Assembly (NCBI RefSeq): GCF_009727955.1
Contig: NZ_WOBR01000001.1
Span: 1-64,000, forward strand
Source of the DNA: Aliivibrio fischeri
Lineage (GTDB): Bacteria > Pseudomonadota > Gammaproteobacteria > Enterobacterales > Vibrionaceae
Length of the DNA stretch: 64,000 nt
Direction: 5' to 3'
Both the position numbers and the translations under genes were made by a program. The notes beneath the pieces were generated by a model, which was given only the letters and a program-made list of their open reading frames with translations, was not told where the DNA came from and made no database searches. Shown piece after piece: positions 42,299 to 54,487 of the stretch (the stretch's first letter is position 1; each line of letters starts with the position of its first letter).

Positions 42299-43240
42299 TT
42301 ATGCAAAACCAATATCTTCAATACGTTTTTCAATTAACTTACCGCACTCTTCTTTAACCACTCGTCGTAGCCAGGTTTGAGCTGGTGATGTATCACAACG
42401 CGAGTGCCAAATCAGTGAGTAATCAAACGGAGTAAATTCAAAAGGTAATGGTTTAATCACTAAGTCATAACGTTCAGCCACTAAATACGCCAAATCTGCG
42501 GGTACAGTGATCACCAATGGCATTTTATCGACAATCGCTAACGCCGCTTCTAAATGGTAAGCCCTAAGTACTTGTCTTCTTTCTCTTTGACCTGATAATG
42601 CAGCATCAATTAGCGCCTTTACCCCATCACTAATTGCGATCATTGCATGTGGTAAAGACAAATAATCATCCAAAGTTAATATTGAACCCGATAACGGATG
42701 ATTTTTAGATAACAAGCACAGCACACCAACCTGCCCTAATACTTCCTGTTTAAGTGGCAATACAGACCCAATTGGACGACAAATTGCCATATCTACTTTC
42801 TCAGTACTGAGCTGCTTAAATAAGTTTTCATGATTTAAAGGAGCAAACTCCAATGAGATATTTGGCGCTTGTTCATAAATTTTTGGTAATGCATAAGGCA
42901 AAATAGTTTGCATTGCATAATCAGTCGTTGCGATTAGAAAATGCTGATCACAATGCATAGGCGTGAAGTCACTTGGTGTAAGCAACTGACGTAATGATTC
43001 TAATGGGAGGTTTATCTGTTCATTTATCTCTAATGCTTTTTGGGTCGGAACTAGATGTTGACCTTGTCGGGTAAACAATGGGTCTCCAAGCAAATCACGC
43101 AATCGGCCTAATACTCGGCTCATTGCCGACTGACTCAAATTAAGGCGAACCGCAGCTTGGCTAACACTGTTTTCTTCTAACAAGACTTTAAGTGCAATTA
43201 ACAAATTTAAATCACGACGATAAACTTCTTCTAATTCCAT
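42299..43240 (-). CDS. LysR-family transcriptional regulator
   Basis: A 313-residue regulator: an N-terminal winged helix (about 8-68, SVSQAAVRLNLSQSAMSRVL) and a periplasmic-binding-like effector domain (about 95-300). The DLNLLIALKVLLEENSV start places it near the NodD/LeuO/NahR-type branch. Neither effector nor target can be inferred; the adjacent genes are yiaA (same strand) and a small membrane protein. Confidence 0.9.
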   Translation of the reverse strand: MELEEVYRRDLNLLIALKVLLEENSVSQAAVRLNLSQSAMSRVLGRLRDLLGDPLFTRQGQHLVPTQKALEINEQINLPLESLRQLLTPSDFTPMHCDQHFLIATTDYAMQTILPYALPKIYEQAPNISLEFAPLNHENLFKQLSTEKVDMAICRPIGSVLPLKQEVLGQVGVLCLLSKNHPLSGSILTLDDYLSLPHAMIAISDGVKALIDAALSGQRERRQVLRAYHLEAALAIVDKMPLVITVPADLAYLVAERYDLVIKPLPFEFTPFDYSLIWHSRCDTSPAQTWLRRVVKEECGKLIEKRIEDIGFA

Positions 43241-43292
43241 AACCTGACCTACTAGGCTTAATCAACGTAGTGAGTGTAACTGTTTTCTGGAT

Positions 43293-43354
43293 AAAAAAAA
43301 TCCCGCATTTCATTCAACTCTTATTTGATATTAAGAATGATGAAAAAAACGGGA
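43293..43354 (-). terminator. Probable terminator of the 63-residue membrane protein gene
   Basis: On the minus strand TCCCG (43354-43350) and TCATTC pair with GAATGA and CGGGA (43305-43301), followed by a run of eight T. The stem is interrupted, so efficiency is uncertain. Confidence 0.55.
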
Positions 43355-43387
43355 AACTGGAGAGTCTTTTTATTATTTTGAAGTAAG

Positions 43388-43579
43388 TTAAGAATCTTGT
43401 TCTTCCGCAGTTTCTGCTTCTGACCATGTTTTTAATTCTACCGTTAGCGCTACCATCACAGATGCCAAACTAATAAGTGGAAATAAACTGATGTTTTCAG
43501 GAGTACGCAATACTAATGAACTAATAGTAACAAGACAAAGAACACAATAAATAGTTAAGCGATCTATTTGAGTAAGCAT
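43388..43579 (-). CDS. Small two-helix membrane protein
   Basis: A 63-residue protein with two hydrophobic segments (about 7-24 and 30-48) and an acidic tail (SEAETAEEQDS). The ribosome site AGAAGGA is well placed before the ATG. No family is recognised. It may be in its own short transcript ending at 43293. Confidence 0.65.
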   Translation of the reverse strand: MLTQIDRLTIYCVLCLVTISSLVLRTPENISLFPLISLASVMVALTVELKTWSEAETAEEQDS

Positions 43580-43764
43580 AATAACGATCCTTCTGTTGCT
43601 TTCTAACCGAGAGTTAGAATGGATAAAACAACAAGTTAACGTTCCAATGTTAATTTGTTGTTAAATTTAATCTACTCCCTTTTCAGTTCTTTGCCAACGC
43701 GTATTGATTATTTTTTTTACAGCAGTATGATCTCGGTCGCCTTTAACTGTAAAGAGATACAAAC

Positions 43765-44016
43765 ATGACCATCAACTTTGATACAGCAACACAAACACTA
43801 GAAGCAGAAGGATTACGCTGCCCAGAACCTGTCATGATGGTTAGAAAAACGATTCGAAAGATGGAAGATGGTGAAACGCTATTAATTAAAGCCGATGATC
43901 CATCAACGACAAGAGACATTCCTAGTTTTTGCCGTTTTATGGATCACGAACTTATCGCAGAAGATACAGATTCCCTTCCTTATCGTTATTTGATCCGAAA
44001 AGGACTCTCAAAATAA
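43765..44016 (+). CDS. tusA: Sulfur carrier/transferase TusA
   Basis: An 83-residue protein that takes persulfide sulfur from IscS and passes it to TusBCD for 2-thiouridine formation at U34 of tRNAs. The catalytic Cys19 lies in [16 protein letters not shown]. The body [16 protein letters not shown] and the C-terminal [10 protein letters not shown] match E. coli TusA (81 residues). Monocistronic. Confidence 0.96.
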   Translation: MTINFDTATQTLEAEGLRCPEPVMMVRKTIRKMEDGETLLIKADDPSTTRDIPSFCRFMDHELIAEDTDSLPYRYLIRKGLSK

Positions 44017-44022
44017 TACGTA

Positions 44023-44056
44023 CAAAAAAGGCAACCATTATGGTTGCCTTTCTCTT
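44023..44056. terminator. Bidirectional terminator after tusA
   Basis: An 11-bp perfect stem (44027-44037 with 44041-44051) with A-run before and T-rich tract after lies between tusA and a convergent gene. Confidence 0.9.
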
Positions 44057-44061
44057 ATAAA

Positions 44062-44313
44062 CTACGTATTGATATCTCGTGCTAGCTTTTGTATCGCTTC
44101 AATTTGATTCTGTAAGTTTCTCAACTCTTTTCTCATCGGTAATACATAATGTACCCGAACCCAAGCATCAACTGACAACCCTGTTGTAATGATTGCACCA
44201 ACCACCATAGGCACCCACATATCAGTAAGTACCATCCCTAATAAATTAAGGGCTAATGCGACAGTAAATAGATAGCATTGACTTTGAGGGGATATAGCTA
44301 AAAAACGAGTCAT
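44062..44313 (-). CDS. Small membrane protein with C-terminal coiled coil
   Basis: An 83-residue protein with two hydrophobic helices (about 11-29 and 33-50) and a C-terminal amphipathic helix (RKELRNLQNQIEAIQKLA). Ribosome site AAGGAAAGGAGC is strong. No family recognised; similar in plan to the 63-residue protein at 43388 but not in sequence. Confidence 0.7.
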   Translation of the reverse strand: MTRFLAISPQSQCYLFTVALALNLLGMVLTDMWVPMVVGAIITTGLSVDAWVRVHYVLPMRKELRNLQNQIEAIQKLARDINT

Positions 44314-44447
44314 GATAAGCTCCTTTCCTTAAGAAACATCTACCAATACAACTTATTCTAACTGTAGATTATCACCTCTAGAACAAAAGCTATGTGCCTA
44401 GTATCACACTCTTATTCTGATTTTATTAAACTTTGGTGACAACTTAA

Positions 44448-46088
44448 CTATTCACCAGTGTAAACAACCATCACATTGTCTGACTTGTTTTTTCGGATAA
44501 AAGCATAGTAACTATTGTTTTCAATAACCTGATATTCTCCATTAGATAATGCAGAGTGATCGGCTCTAAAAGCTAATAGTTTTTTCCAATGAGACATAAG
44601 AGATAAACGTAATCCTGTCATTTCATCCCAGTTCATCTCGCTATAAGCCTCACCGCTTTTAGCCGTTTCATCACCATACCAAATAGCAATATTACCCTGT
44701 GATAATAACAGTGCAGAAGCCGTATCTCTGTACTGAGAGTAATTAGCTTCAGATAGCTCGTCTAAACCGCGTTCTTCAAACCAATTAATCGCGTATAACT
44801 CATGTGATTTCTCAGTCATAGATAAGCTATAAGTAAATTGACTAAAACACTGATCTTTATTTTTCTGCATCGACACTATTTGTGGTTTAAATGATTTCTT
44901 CTCATTTAAATCAACAACTAGGAAAGAAGAGGATTCAAGCGCTTTATATTGATTATGTGTTTTCCATAATTCAAAAGCTTTACTCGCACTCGCCTCTATC
45001 TTTTGAGTCAATTGTGGTGTTGAATCCGATAAAATCACCCCATCAATGCCAAATTTAGCAACCCACGTCGTTATCCATTGAGTTAGTAATTCATTTTTAG
45101 CTCGGCTTACTTGAGCTACATTGGTTACGGGTTTATTTGCGAAGAACTCAGGCGTTGAAATATTACCTTCACTGCTAGGATCTGACCACGCAGGTGACCA
45201 CCACTGTGGTACTTGTCCATTTTCATCTTTAAATGCATCAAGATAATTTGTCAGGTTTTGACCATCTTTCGGTTGCCATTCATTCCAATAACTAGGAAGG
45301 TCACTTGCATCTTTAGGTTGGATATTAAATTGTTGTAAGTCTGCAAGGCTTGGTTCTGATGGAATGGTATCAACACTCCATACAACTCGCATGCCTAACT
45401 GATGAGCTGAATCCACAAATGTTCTCATTTCTTGCTCTGTACCCATATTGGTATCAAGCTGAGTCCAATCTAATGTAGCCCCACCTGCATATGGGTATTC
45501 AGGAGAATTACCATTTTTCCCTGGAAGCCAACCATGCACTTGCTCTAGTGGCGTCGAAAGCCAAAGAACATCAACACCTAACTCAGCTAAATAATCTAGC
45601 TTTTGAGTAAGGCCTGAGATGTCACCGCCCTGAAAACCTTGTGCCGTTTTTTGTCGACCATAGCTGTGATCATTCCAACTGTTACCATTAAAGAATCTAT
45701 CCGTTGCAATGTGATAAAAAGTGGCATTCTTCCATTGAAAAGGGACTTCTTCTTTTTTTGACTCTAACAGCAATAAGCCACCACTATGACGGCTCGGTGT
45801 TAAGGTAACACTACCATTTTTCACTTGAGCAATACGTCCAGTATAAGCATCAGTGACAACCTCACCATCGGCCCACAAATCAGAAACAACGACAGTTACA
45901 GGTTGAATACCTAGCTGAGGACAAATGATATCTACGCTATCAGTCGCATCGTTATTAGTTGACTTGGCTATGTCTGATGATGGATTTGATGAGTTTTCTG
46001 ATAAAGAAGAATTATCAGTTGATGGCGTACTTTGACACCCAACTAATAAAGACAGCGAAATAAGTGTTGCACTAACAGACAATTTCAT
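44448..46088 (-). CDS. MalS-like GH13 lipoprotein, probably catalytically dead
   Basis: A 546-residue lipoprotein (lipobox LLVGC, Cys18) with a Ser/Asn/Asp-rich linker. From about residue 55 it follows E. coli periplasmic alpha-amylase MalS: an N-terminal domain (VKNGSVTLTP ... GGLLLLES) and then a GH13 barrel (FYHIATDRFFNG; FQGGDISGLTQKLDYL; ELGVDVLWLSTPLEQVHGW; AIWYGDE). All GH13 catalytic regions are altered: region I has WSVDTIPSE where MalS has FDVVMNHTG; region II has FGIDGVILSDS for YGIDGFRVDTA; region III has VVDLN for TGEAW; region IV has no HD. A carbohydrate-binding or scaffold role is an inference. Confidence 0.85.
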   Translation of the reverse strand: MKLSVSATLISLSLLVGCQSTPSTDNSSLSENSSNPSSDIAKSTNNDATDSVDIICPQLGIQPVTVVVSDLWADGEVVTDAYTGRIAQVKNGSVTLTPSRHSGGLLLLESKKEEVPFQWKNATFYHIATDRFFNGNSWNDHSYGRQKTAQGFQGGDISGLTQKLDYLAELGVDVLWLSTPLEQVHGWLPGKNGNSPEYPYAGGATLDWTQLDTNMGTEQEMRTFVDSAHQLGMRVVWSVDTIPSEPSLADLQQFNIQPKDASDLPSYWNEWQPKDGQNLTNYLDAFKDENGQVPQWWSPAWSDPSSEGNISTPEFFANKPVTNVAQVSRAKNELLTQWITTWVAKFGIDGVILSDSTPQLTQKIEASASKAFELWKTHNQYKALESSSFLVVDLNEKKSFKPQIVSMQKNKDQCFSQFTYSLSMTEKSHELYAINWFEERGLDELSEANYSQYRDTASALLLSQGNIAIWYGDETAKSGEAYSEMNWDEMTGLRLSLMSHWKKLLAFRADHSALSNGEYQVIENNSYYAFIRKNKSDNVMVVYTGE

Positions 46089-46184
46089 CGAAATCAGAAA
46101 CCTAAAAATAATAACAGTGACTCAATTGTAGCCATTGTTAACAACATTATTAATCTCTAATTTTCGAAAATACGATATTTAGAC

Positions 46185-46216
46185 AAAAAAATACCCCGCA
46201 TTAGCGAGGTATTTCA
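46185..46216 (-). terminator. Terminator of glyQS
   Basis: On the minus strand AAATACCTCGC pairs with GCGGGGTATT around an AATG-type loop, followed by a run of T (46192-46186). It lies about 20 bp after the glyS stop. Confidence 0.88.
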
Positions 46217-46233
46217 TTTGATAAGGCTATTTC

Positions 46234-48300
46234 TTATTTTTGAAGAAGAGAAATATCAGCAATATCTAAGAATAAGTTACGTAGCTTATTCAGAAGTGTT
46301 AGACGATTTGTCTTAAGTGCTTCGTCATCAGCCATAACCATTACGTTATCGAAGAACGCATCTACAGGTTCACGTAGTTCCGCAAGACGACTTAACGCTT
46401 CTTGGTAGTTACCTGCTGCAAATACTGGCTCTAACGCTTCAGCTAAGATTTCAACTTTCTCAGCTAATGCTTTCTCAGCATCTTCTTGTAGAAGAGCAAG
46501 ATCAATCTCTTGAGCAAGCTCACCATCAAATTTAGCTAGGATATTACCAACACGCTTATTCGCTGCTGCTAGTGATTCTGCTGCATCTAATTCACGGAAG
46601 TGAGATACCGCTTTCACACGCTTATCGAAATCAGCTGGTTTTGTAGGACGACGAGCAAGAACCGCTTGGATGATGTCTACACTGAAACCTTCATCTTGGT
46701 ACCATGCACGGAAACGACCTAACATGAAATCAATTACGTCAGTCGCTACGTTTGCATTCGATAGTTTATCGCCAAACAGAGATTGTGCTTTTGCAACAAG
46801 ATCAACTAAATCTAAGTTGTACTCTTTTTCAACGATAATACGTAGAACACCTAGAGCCGCACGACGAAGTGCAAATGGATCCGAACCTTTAGGTGCTTGG
46901 CCAATACCAAAAATACCAACCAACGTATCTAATTTGTCAGCCATTGCTACTGATGCAGAAATATCTGTGCTTGGTAGATCATCACCAGCAAAGCGTGGCA
47001 TGTATTGCTCGTAAAGAGCTAATGCTACTTGCTCATCTTCACCATCATGAGTTGCGTAGTGCATACCCATTACACCTTGTGTATCTGTAAATTCAAATAC
47101 CATAGATGTCATCAAGTCACATTTAGCTAAAAGACCTGCACGTTGAGATTTCTCAACATCAGCACCGATTTGTTCAGCAATGTAACCTGCAAGCTCAGTA
47201 ATACGGTCAGTTTTGTCTTTGATCGTACCTAATTGCTTCTGGAAGATAGCTTGTTCTAATTCAGGTAGACGGTCAATAAGCGGACGCTTACGGTCTGTAT
47301 TAAAGAAGAACTCAGCATCAGCAAGACGTGGACGAACCACCTTCTCGTTACCTTCGATAACATGACGAGGCTCTTTAGACTCAATGTTAGATACAAAGAT
47401 AAAGTTAGGAAGCAGTTTCTTGTTCTCATCGTATACAGGGAAGTACTTCTGATCGCCCTTCATTGTGTACACTAATGCTTCAGAAGGCACTTTCAAGAAC
47501 TCTTCTTCAAACTTAGCAGTAAGAACAACAGGCCATTCAACTAATGACGTTACTTCTTCTACAAGATCGTCTTCTAAATCTGCTTTACCGCCTACTGCGG
47601 CTGCCGCTTTTTCAGAATCAGCTAAGATGATCGCTTTACGAGCATCGTAATCTGCCATTACTTTACCGCGCTCTTCTAAAATAGCAGGGTATTGATCAGC
47701 AGAATCAATCGTAAATTCAGATTCACCCATAAAACGGTGACCACGAATAGTACGAGCAGAACTCACACCTAAGATAGAACCTTCAATAAGCTCGTCACCT
47801 AATAGGATAGTCAGTGTTTTTACTGGACGAATGAATTGAATGTCAGAGTTACCCCAACGCATTGCTTTAGGGATAGGTAGGCCTGCTAATGCTTTTGCTG
47901 CAAAATCAACAACAAGCTCTTGTACTGGTTTACCTTTTACTTCTTCTTTATGAAGTAACCACTCGCCTTTGTCTGTTTTTAGACGATCAGCTTGTTCAAC
48001 CGTAATACCATTACCACGAGCCCAACCTTGAGCCGCTTTTGTTGGATTACCATCAGCATCAAATGCAGCAGAAACAGCAGGACCGCGTTTCTCAACAACT
48101 TTATCCGCTTGGCTTTCTGCTAGTTCAGCAATTTTAAGAGCTAAACGACGTGGTGTTGCATACCATTTAACACCTTGGTGTGCTAAATCAGCAGCTTTTA
48201 ATTCTGCTTCAAAGTTTGATGCAAACGCTTCAGCTAATGAACGAAGTGCTGTTGGTGGAAGCTCTTCTGTACCTAATTCAATTAGAAAATTCTTCGCCAT
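46234..48300 (-). CDS. glyS: Glycyl-tRNA synthetase beta subunit
   Basis: A 688-residue subunit (E. coli 689) of the alpha2beta2 enzyme that charges tRNA-Gly; it binds tRNA. The start [22 protein letters not shown] and motifs [13 protein letters not shown] and [13 protein letters not shown] are typical. A C-terminal anticodon-binding domain follows. It begins 2 bp after glyQ ends. Confidence 0.97.
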   Translation of the reverse strand: MAKNFLIELGTEELPPTALRSLAEAFASNFEAELKAADLAHQGVKWYATPRRLALKIAELAESQADKVVEKRGPAVSAAFDADGNPTKAAQGWARGNGITVEQADRLKTDKGEWLLHKEEVKGKPVQELVVDFAAKALAGLPIPKAMRWGNSDIQFIRPVKTLTILLGDELIEGSILGVSSARTIRGHRFMGESEFTIDSADQYPAILEERGKVMADYDARKAIILADSEKAAAAVGGKADLEDDLVEEVTSLVEWPVVLTAKFEEEFLKVPSEALVYTMKGDQKYFPVYDENKKLLPNFIFVSNIESKEPRHVIEGNEKVVRPRLADAEFFFNTDRKRPLIDRLPELEQAIFQKQLGTIKDKTDRITELAGYIAEQIGADVEKSQRAGLLAKCDLMTSMVFEFTDTQGVMGMHYATHDGEDEQVALALYEQYMPRFAGDDLPSTDISASVAMADKLDTLVGIFGIGQAPKGSDPFALRRAALGVLRIIVEKEYNLDLVDLVAKAQSLFGDKLSNANVATDVIDFMLGRFRAWYQDEGFSVDIIQAVLARRPTKPADFDKRVKAVSHFRELDAAESLAAANKRVGNILAKFDGELAQEIDLALLQEDAEKALAEKVEILAEALEPVFAAGNYQEALSRLAELREPVDAFFDNVMVMADDEALKTNRLTLLNKLRNLFLDIADISLLQK

Positions 48301-48302
48301 GA

Positions 48303-49223
48303 TTACTTCTCCTCGTTCTTCTTACACATTGGGAAGCCAAGAGCTTCACGTGATGCATAGTATGCTTCTGCAACCGCTTTAGTTAGGTTACGAATACGAA
48401 GGATGTAACGTTGACGTTCAGTTACAGAGATCGCTTTACGTGCATCTAATAAGTTAAATGCGTGAGCCGCTTTTAGGATGCGCTCATAAGCAGGAAGAGG
48501 AAGCGGTTTTTCTAACTCTAAAAGCTCTTTAGATTCTTTTTCACATTGGTCGAAGAAACCAAATAAGAAATCAACGTCTGCGTGCTCAAAGTTGTAAGTC
48601 GATTGCTCAACTTCGTTTTGGTGGAAAATGTCACCGTAAGTAACCGCAGTACCATCTGGGCCAATGTTCCATACAAGATCGTAAACAGAGTCTACTTCTT
48701 GAATGTACATAGCAAGACGCTCGATACCGTAAGTGATTTCACCAGTTACTGGTTTACACTCAAGACCACCTACTTGTTGGAAGTAAGTAAATTGCGTTAC
48801 TTCCATACCGTTTAGCCAGATTTCCCAACCTAAACCCCATGCACCTAGTGTTGGGTTTTCCCAGTTGTCTTCAACGAAACGAATATCGTGAACTAATGGG
48901 TCGATACCAAGCACTTCTAGAGAGCCTAAGTACAACTCTTGAATGTTGTCAGGCGATGGTTTCAAAGCAACTTGAAATTGGTAGTAGTGCTGAAGACGGT
49001 TCGGGTTTTCACCGTAACGGCCATCAGTAGGACGACGAGATGGTTGTACGTAAGCTGTTGACATTGGCTCTGGACCAAGTGCACGTAAACAAGTCATCGG
49101 GTGAGAGGTGCCTGCACCTACTTCCATATCTAGAGGCTGTACAATAGTACAACCGTTTTGTGCCCAATAATCCTGCAGCGCGAGGATCATTCCCTGGAAG
49201 GTTTTGATATCGTATTTTTGCAT
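48303..49223 (-). CDS. glyQ: Glycyl-tRNA synthetase alpha subunit
   Basis: A 306-residue catalytic class II subunit (E. coli 303). Landmarks are [55 protein letters not shown] and [18 protein letters not shown]. It binds glycine and ATP. Co-transcribed with glyS. I see no T-box or other leader in the 228 bp upstream. Confidence 0.97.
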
Positions 49224-49451
49224 AATTTAATTCGCGCGATTCGTTAGTAATAAATAAAAATATAACAAGTAACTATACCTTACGAGGCTCTTTGGGAGTA
49301 GCAAAAATAAGCACTTTCTTAAAATTCACCATGACTTTACGTGCTAAGCAATAAAAATGGTGATTATCTTGCCTCTTTAACTCTGTTTGGTGTTGAGGTA
49401 TGTTGTTAAAACAATCAATACTCAGACTCAACAATTAGCGCGGTAGTCGTA

Positions 49452-50699
49452 ATGAAGTTTACTCAATTTGGCGAAAAATTTACTCGTTACAGCGGGATCA
49501 CTCAATTAATGGATGATTTAAATGATGGTTTACGTACACCTGGAGCCATCATGCTCGGTGGTGGTAACCCTGCCGGTATTCCCGCCATGCTCGACTACTT
49601 TAAAGACGCCTCACAAAAAATGCTCGACTCTGGTGAGCTCATTGCGGCAATGGCCAACTACGATGGTCCTCAAGGTAAAGACAGCTTTGTAAAAGCATTA
49701 GCAAAGCTATTAAAAGAAACGTACGGTTGGGATATTTCAGAAAAAAACATCTCTTTAACTAATGGCTCTCAAAGTGCTTTCTTTAGCTTATTCAATCTAT
49801 TAGCTGGTACTTACGCGGACGGTTCAAAAAAGAAAATTTTACTTCCTCTTGCACCGGAATACATTGGTTACGCCGATTCTGAGTTGGAATTTGATAGTTT
49901 TATTTCTTATCGTCCTGAAATTGAATTATTAGACAATGGACTCTTTAAATATCATGTGGATTTCAGTCAATTAACTGTTGATAAATCTATCGGAGCAATT
50001 TGTGTTTCTCGCCCTACGAATCCTACAGGTAATGTAATTACAGACGAAGAAGTGATTAAGCTGGATAAATTAGCGCGTGAAAATAACATCCCACTGATTC
50101 TAGATAATGCTTATGGCACCCCTTTCCCTAATATTATCTTCGAAGAAGTCACACCATTCTGGAACGACAATACCATCCTATGTATGAGCCTATCTAAGTT
50201 AGGGTTACCGGGATTACGCTGCGGTATTGTAATTGCAAATGAGAAGATGACCGAAGCCATTACAAATCTAAACGGCATTATCAACCTTGCTCCAGGTAGC
50301 GTTGGTCCAGCAATGGGATTACACATGATTGAATCCGGTGATTTATTACGTTTAAGTGAAAACGTAATACAGCCTTTCTATCATGAAAAGTCGCAAACAG
50401 CGGTGAACATGCTACAAACAGCGATAACTGATCCACGTTTCCGCATCCATAAACCTGAAGGTGCTATTTTCTTATGGTTATGGTTTGATGAACTGCCTAT
50501 CACAACTATGGAACTGTACAAACGCTTGAAAGCACGTGGTGTACTCATTGTTCCGGGTGAGTACTTCTTTATTGGGCAAGATGACAGTTGGGAGCACGCT
50601 CATCAATGCTTACGTATGAATTACGTTCAAGATGAAGACATGATGCAAAAAGGCATTAATATCATTGCAGAAGAAGTGTTGAAGGCGTATTCAGAGTAA
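49452..50699 (+). CDS. avtA: Valine-pyruvate aminotransferase AvtA
   Basis: A 415-residue fold-type I PLP enzyme that transfers amino groups between alanine/pyruvate and valine/2-ketoisovalerate. GGGNPAGIPAM marks the N-terminus; the PLP Lys is in SLSKLGLPGLRCG; VSRPTNPTGNVI and DNAYGTPFPN complete the cofactor site. It is divergent from glyQ, as in Vibrio. Confidence 0.95.
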   Translation: MKFTQFGEKFTRYSGITQLMDDLNDGLRTPGAIMLGGGNPAGIPAMLDYFKDASQKMLDSGELIAAMANYDGPQGKDSFVKALAKLLKETYGWDISEKNISLTNGSQSAFFSLFNLLAGTYADGSKKKILLPLAPEYIGYADSELEFDSFISYRPEIELLDNGLFKYHVDFSQLTVDKSIGAICVSRPTNPTGNVITDEEVIKLDKLARENNIPLILDNAYGTPFPNIIFEEVTPFWNDNTILCMSLSKLGLPGLRCGIVIANEKMTEAITNLNGIINLAPGSVGPAMGLHMIESGDLLRLSENVIQPFYHEKSQTAVNMLQTAITDPRFRIHKPEGAIFLWLWFDELPITTMELYKRLKARGVLIVPGEYFFIGQDDSWEHAHQCLRMNYVQDEDMMQKGINIIAEEVLKAYSE

Positions 50700-50709
50700 G
50701 TAATTAAGA

Positions 50710-50961
50710 CAGCAATCTAATCTACTCAAATAATAGCTTGTTGCTTTGGAGTCAGCAATTCTGTTTGTCATCACTAAGCAAACAACACATACAGATGCCA
50801 TCTATTGATGATGGAAAAGCAATAAGCTATTGATACAACAATCTAATCAACACAAATAATGACTTGTTGTTTTAGGGGAAACAATTCTGTTTGTCATCGC
50901 TAAATTAGCCACTTCTACCAATGCAATCTATTCGTGATGGAAAGCAATGAGTCATGAATAA
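50710..50961. repeat. Two tandem ~126-bp repeats, each with internal inverted arms
   Basis: Copy 1 (50710-50835) and copy 2 (50836-50961) are related over their whole length, sharing for example CAATCTAATC, CAAATAAT and CAATTCTGTTTGTCATC. Each can fold on itself: 50732-50747 pairs with 50815-50831, and 50858-50873 pairs with 50941-50955. The arms of copy 2 differ from copy 1 while keeping most pairing. This fills the 330-bp gap between avtA and the ibpA terminator; no gene is seen in it. Confidence 0.8.
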
Positions 50962-50975
50962 ATAATTCAGCAAAC

Positions 50976-51010
50976 ACAAAAAAAGGCGCTATCACAGCGC
51001 CTTTATGTTC
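50976..51010 (-). terminator. Terminator of ibpA
   Basis: A 9-bp perfect stem (50982-50990 with 50996-51004) is followed on the minus strand by seven T. It lies about 28 bp beyond the ibpA stop. Confidence 0.92.
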
Positions 51011-51031
51011 AATAATAAATACCGTTAAGCA

Positions 51032-51466
51032 TTAGCCTTCAAGCAAGTTATTGCCATTAATTTCAATCTTACGAGGCTGCATCGCTTCTGGAATTTCACG
51101 CTCTAAATCTACGTGTAATAATCCGTTTTCCATCGTTGCGCCCACCACTTTCACGTAATCCGCTAATTGGAATTTACGTTCAAAGTCACGCTCAGCAATG
51201 CCTTGGTATAAATAGGTTTTTTCTTCAATGTCTTTTGGACGTTCACCACGAACAATCAGCATATTCTCGTGTTGAGTTAAATCAATTTGATTATCAGCAA
51301 AGCCTGCTACCGCCATAGTAATACGGTATTTATTTTCAGATTGCTGTTCAATATTGTACGGAGGGTAACCGCCATTTGTTTTTGCCGAATGATTTTCCAT
51401 TTGATTGAAAAGACGGTCAAAACCAATTGCTGAACGGTATAGAGGTGTGAAATCTACATTACGCAT
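51032..51466 (-). CDS. ibpA: Small heat-shock protein IbpA
   Basis: A 144-residue alpha-crystallin-type chaperone that holds aggregating proteins for DnaK/ClpB. The start [20 protein letters not shown] matches IbpA and fixes the ATG at 51466, which has an AAAGGA site. The core [32 protein letters not shown] and the C-terminal IEIN (IxI-type) motif are present. The upstream leader puts the ribosome site between short complementary ACTAT/ATAGT arms, compatible with but not proof of an RNA thermometer. I could not find a convincing sigma-32 promoter. Confidence 0.95.
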   Translation of the reverse strand: MRNVDFTPLYRSAIGFDRLFNQMENHSAKTNGGYPPYNIEQQSENKYRITMAVAGFADNQIDLTQHENMLIVRGERPKDIEEKTYLYQGIAERDFERKFQLADYVKVVGATMENGLLHVDLEREIPEAMQPRKIEINGNNLLEG

Positions 51467-51704
51467 AATACTATCCTTTAATTTAAGCAATAGTGAGTAC
51501 AACTACCCCTAACTTTGGGTCCTTAGTTGACTCTAATAAATTGTAAGACTTTCCTTTTTGGACAAGTCATTTTCAGAAGACCCTATCGGCATCCTCTTCA
51601 TAAATAGATATGTGGTTTACTGTTTTTACTTTCAAGAGATAAAAGCTATTTATTTTTCGATTTAAACCCAAAACACCACTAACTCTATGAACAATAAATA
51701 AAAA

Positions 51705-51870
51705 TAATACCAATGTAACTAATTAGGTGATCTATTTATTACGCAGGAAAATCACTTAAGAGCAAGGCGAAAATTCTTATAAGTAGTTATTCTACAATAA
51801 TAATTTTTAACGCGGCTATTGAGTGATTTAACCAGTAATAATAATCAGGTAATTAATGGAATTGGTATAA
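51705..51870. repeat. MITE-like interspersed element with terminal inverted repeats
   Basis: A 166-bp AT-rich stretch bounded by TAATACCAAT (51705-51714) and its near-complement ATTGGTATAA (51861-51870). Internally AATCACTT and AGTGATT and other segments pair, so the element could form a long imperfect hairpin. It has no ORF. Elements with such TAATACCAAT ends are common in Vibrionaceae intergenic regions. The rest of 51467-51704 shows no gene. Confidence 0.65.
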
Positions 51871-51885
51871 CGCCTCAAATTTCAG

Positions 51886-51917
51886 ATAAAAAAAAGCACC
51901 GCCAACAGCAGTGCTTC
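51886..51917 (-). terminator. Terminator of the dnaA-gyrB operon
   Basis: A 9-bp stem with one mismatch (51894-51902 with 51908-51916) is followed on the minus strand by eight T. It lies about 135 bp beyond the gyrB stop, after the long inverted repeat at 51934-52056. Confidence 0.88.
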
Positions 51918-51933
51918 CTCATATATCTAAATT

Positions 51934-54473
<2,540 letters not shown>

Positions 54474-54487
54474 TTACTCTCGCGTTT

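Noticed and set aside
50710-50961. Link between the 126-bp repeats after avtA and the 126-bp tRNA-Trp repeats
   Set aside because: The unit lengths agree but the sequences do not; I treat this as coincidence.
51467-51560. Sigma-32 promoter and ROSE-type RNA thermometer for ibpA
   Set aside because: I could not find convincing CTTGAA and CCCCAT boxes at correct spacing; the ACTAT/ATAGT pairing around the ribosome site is too short to claim a thermometer.
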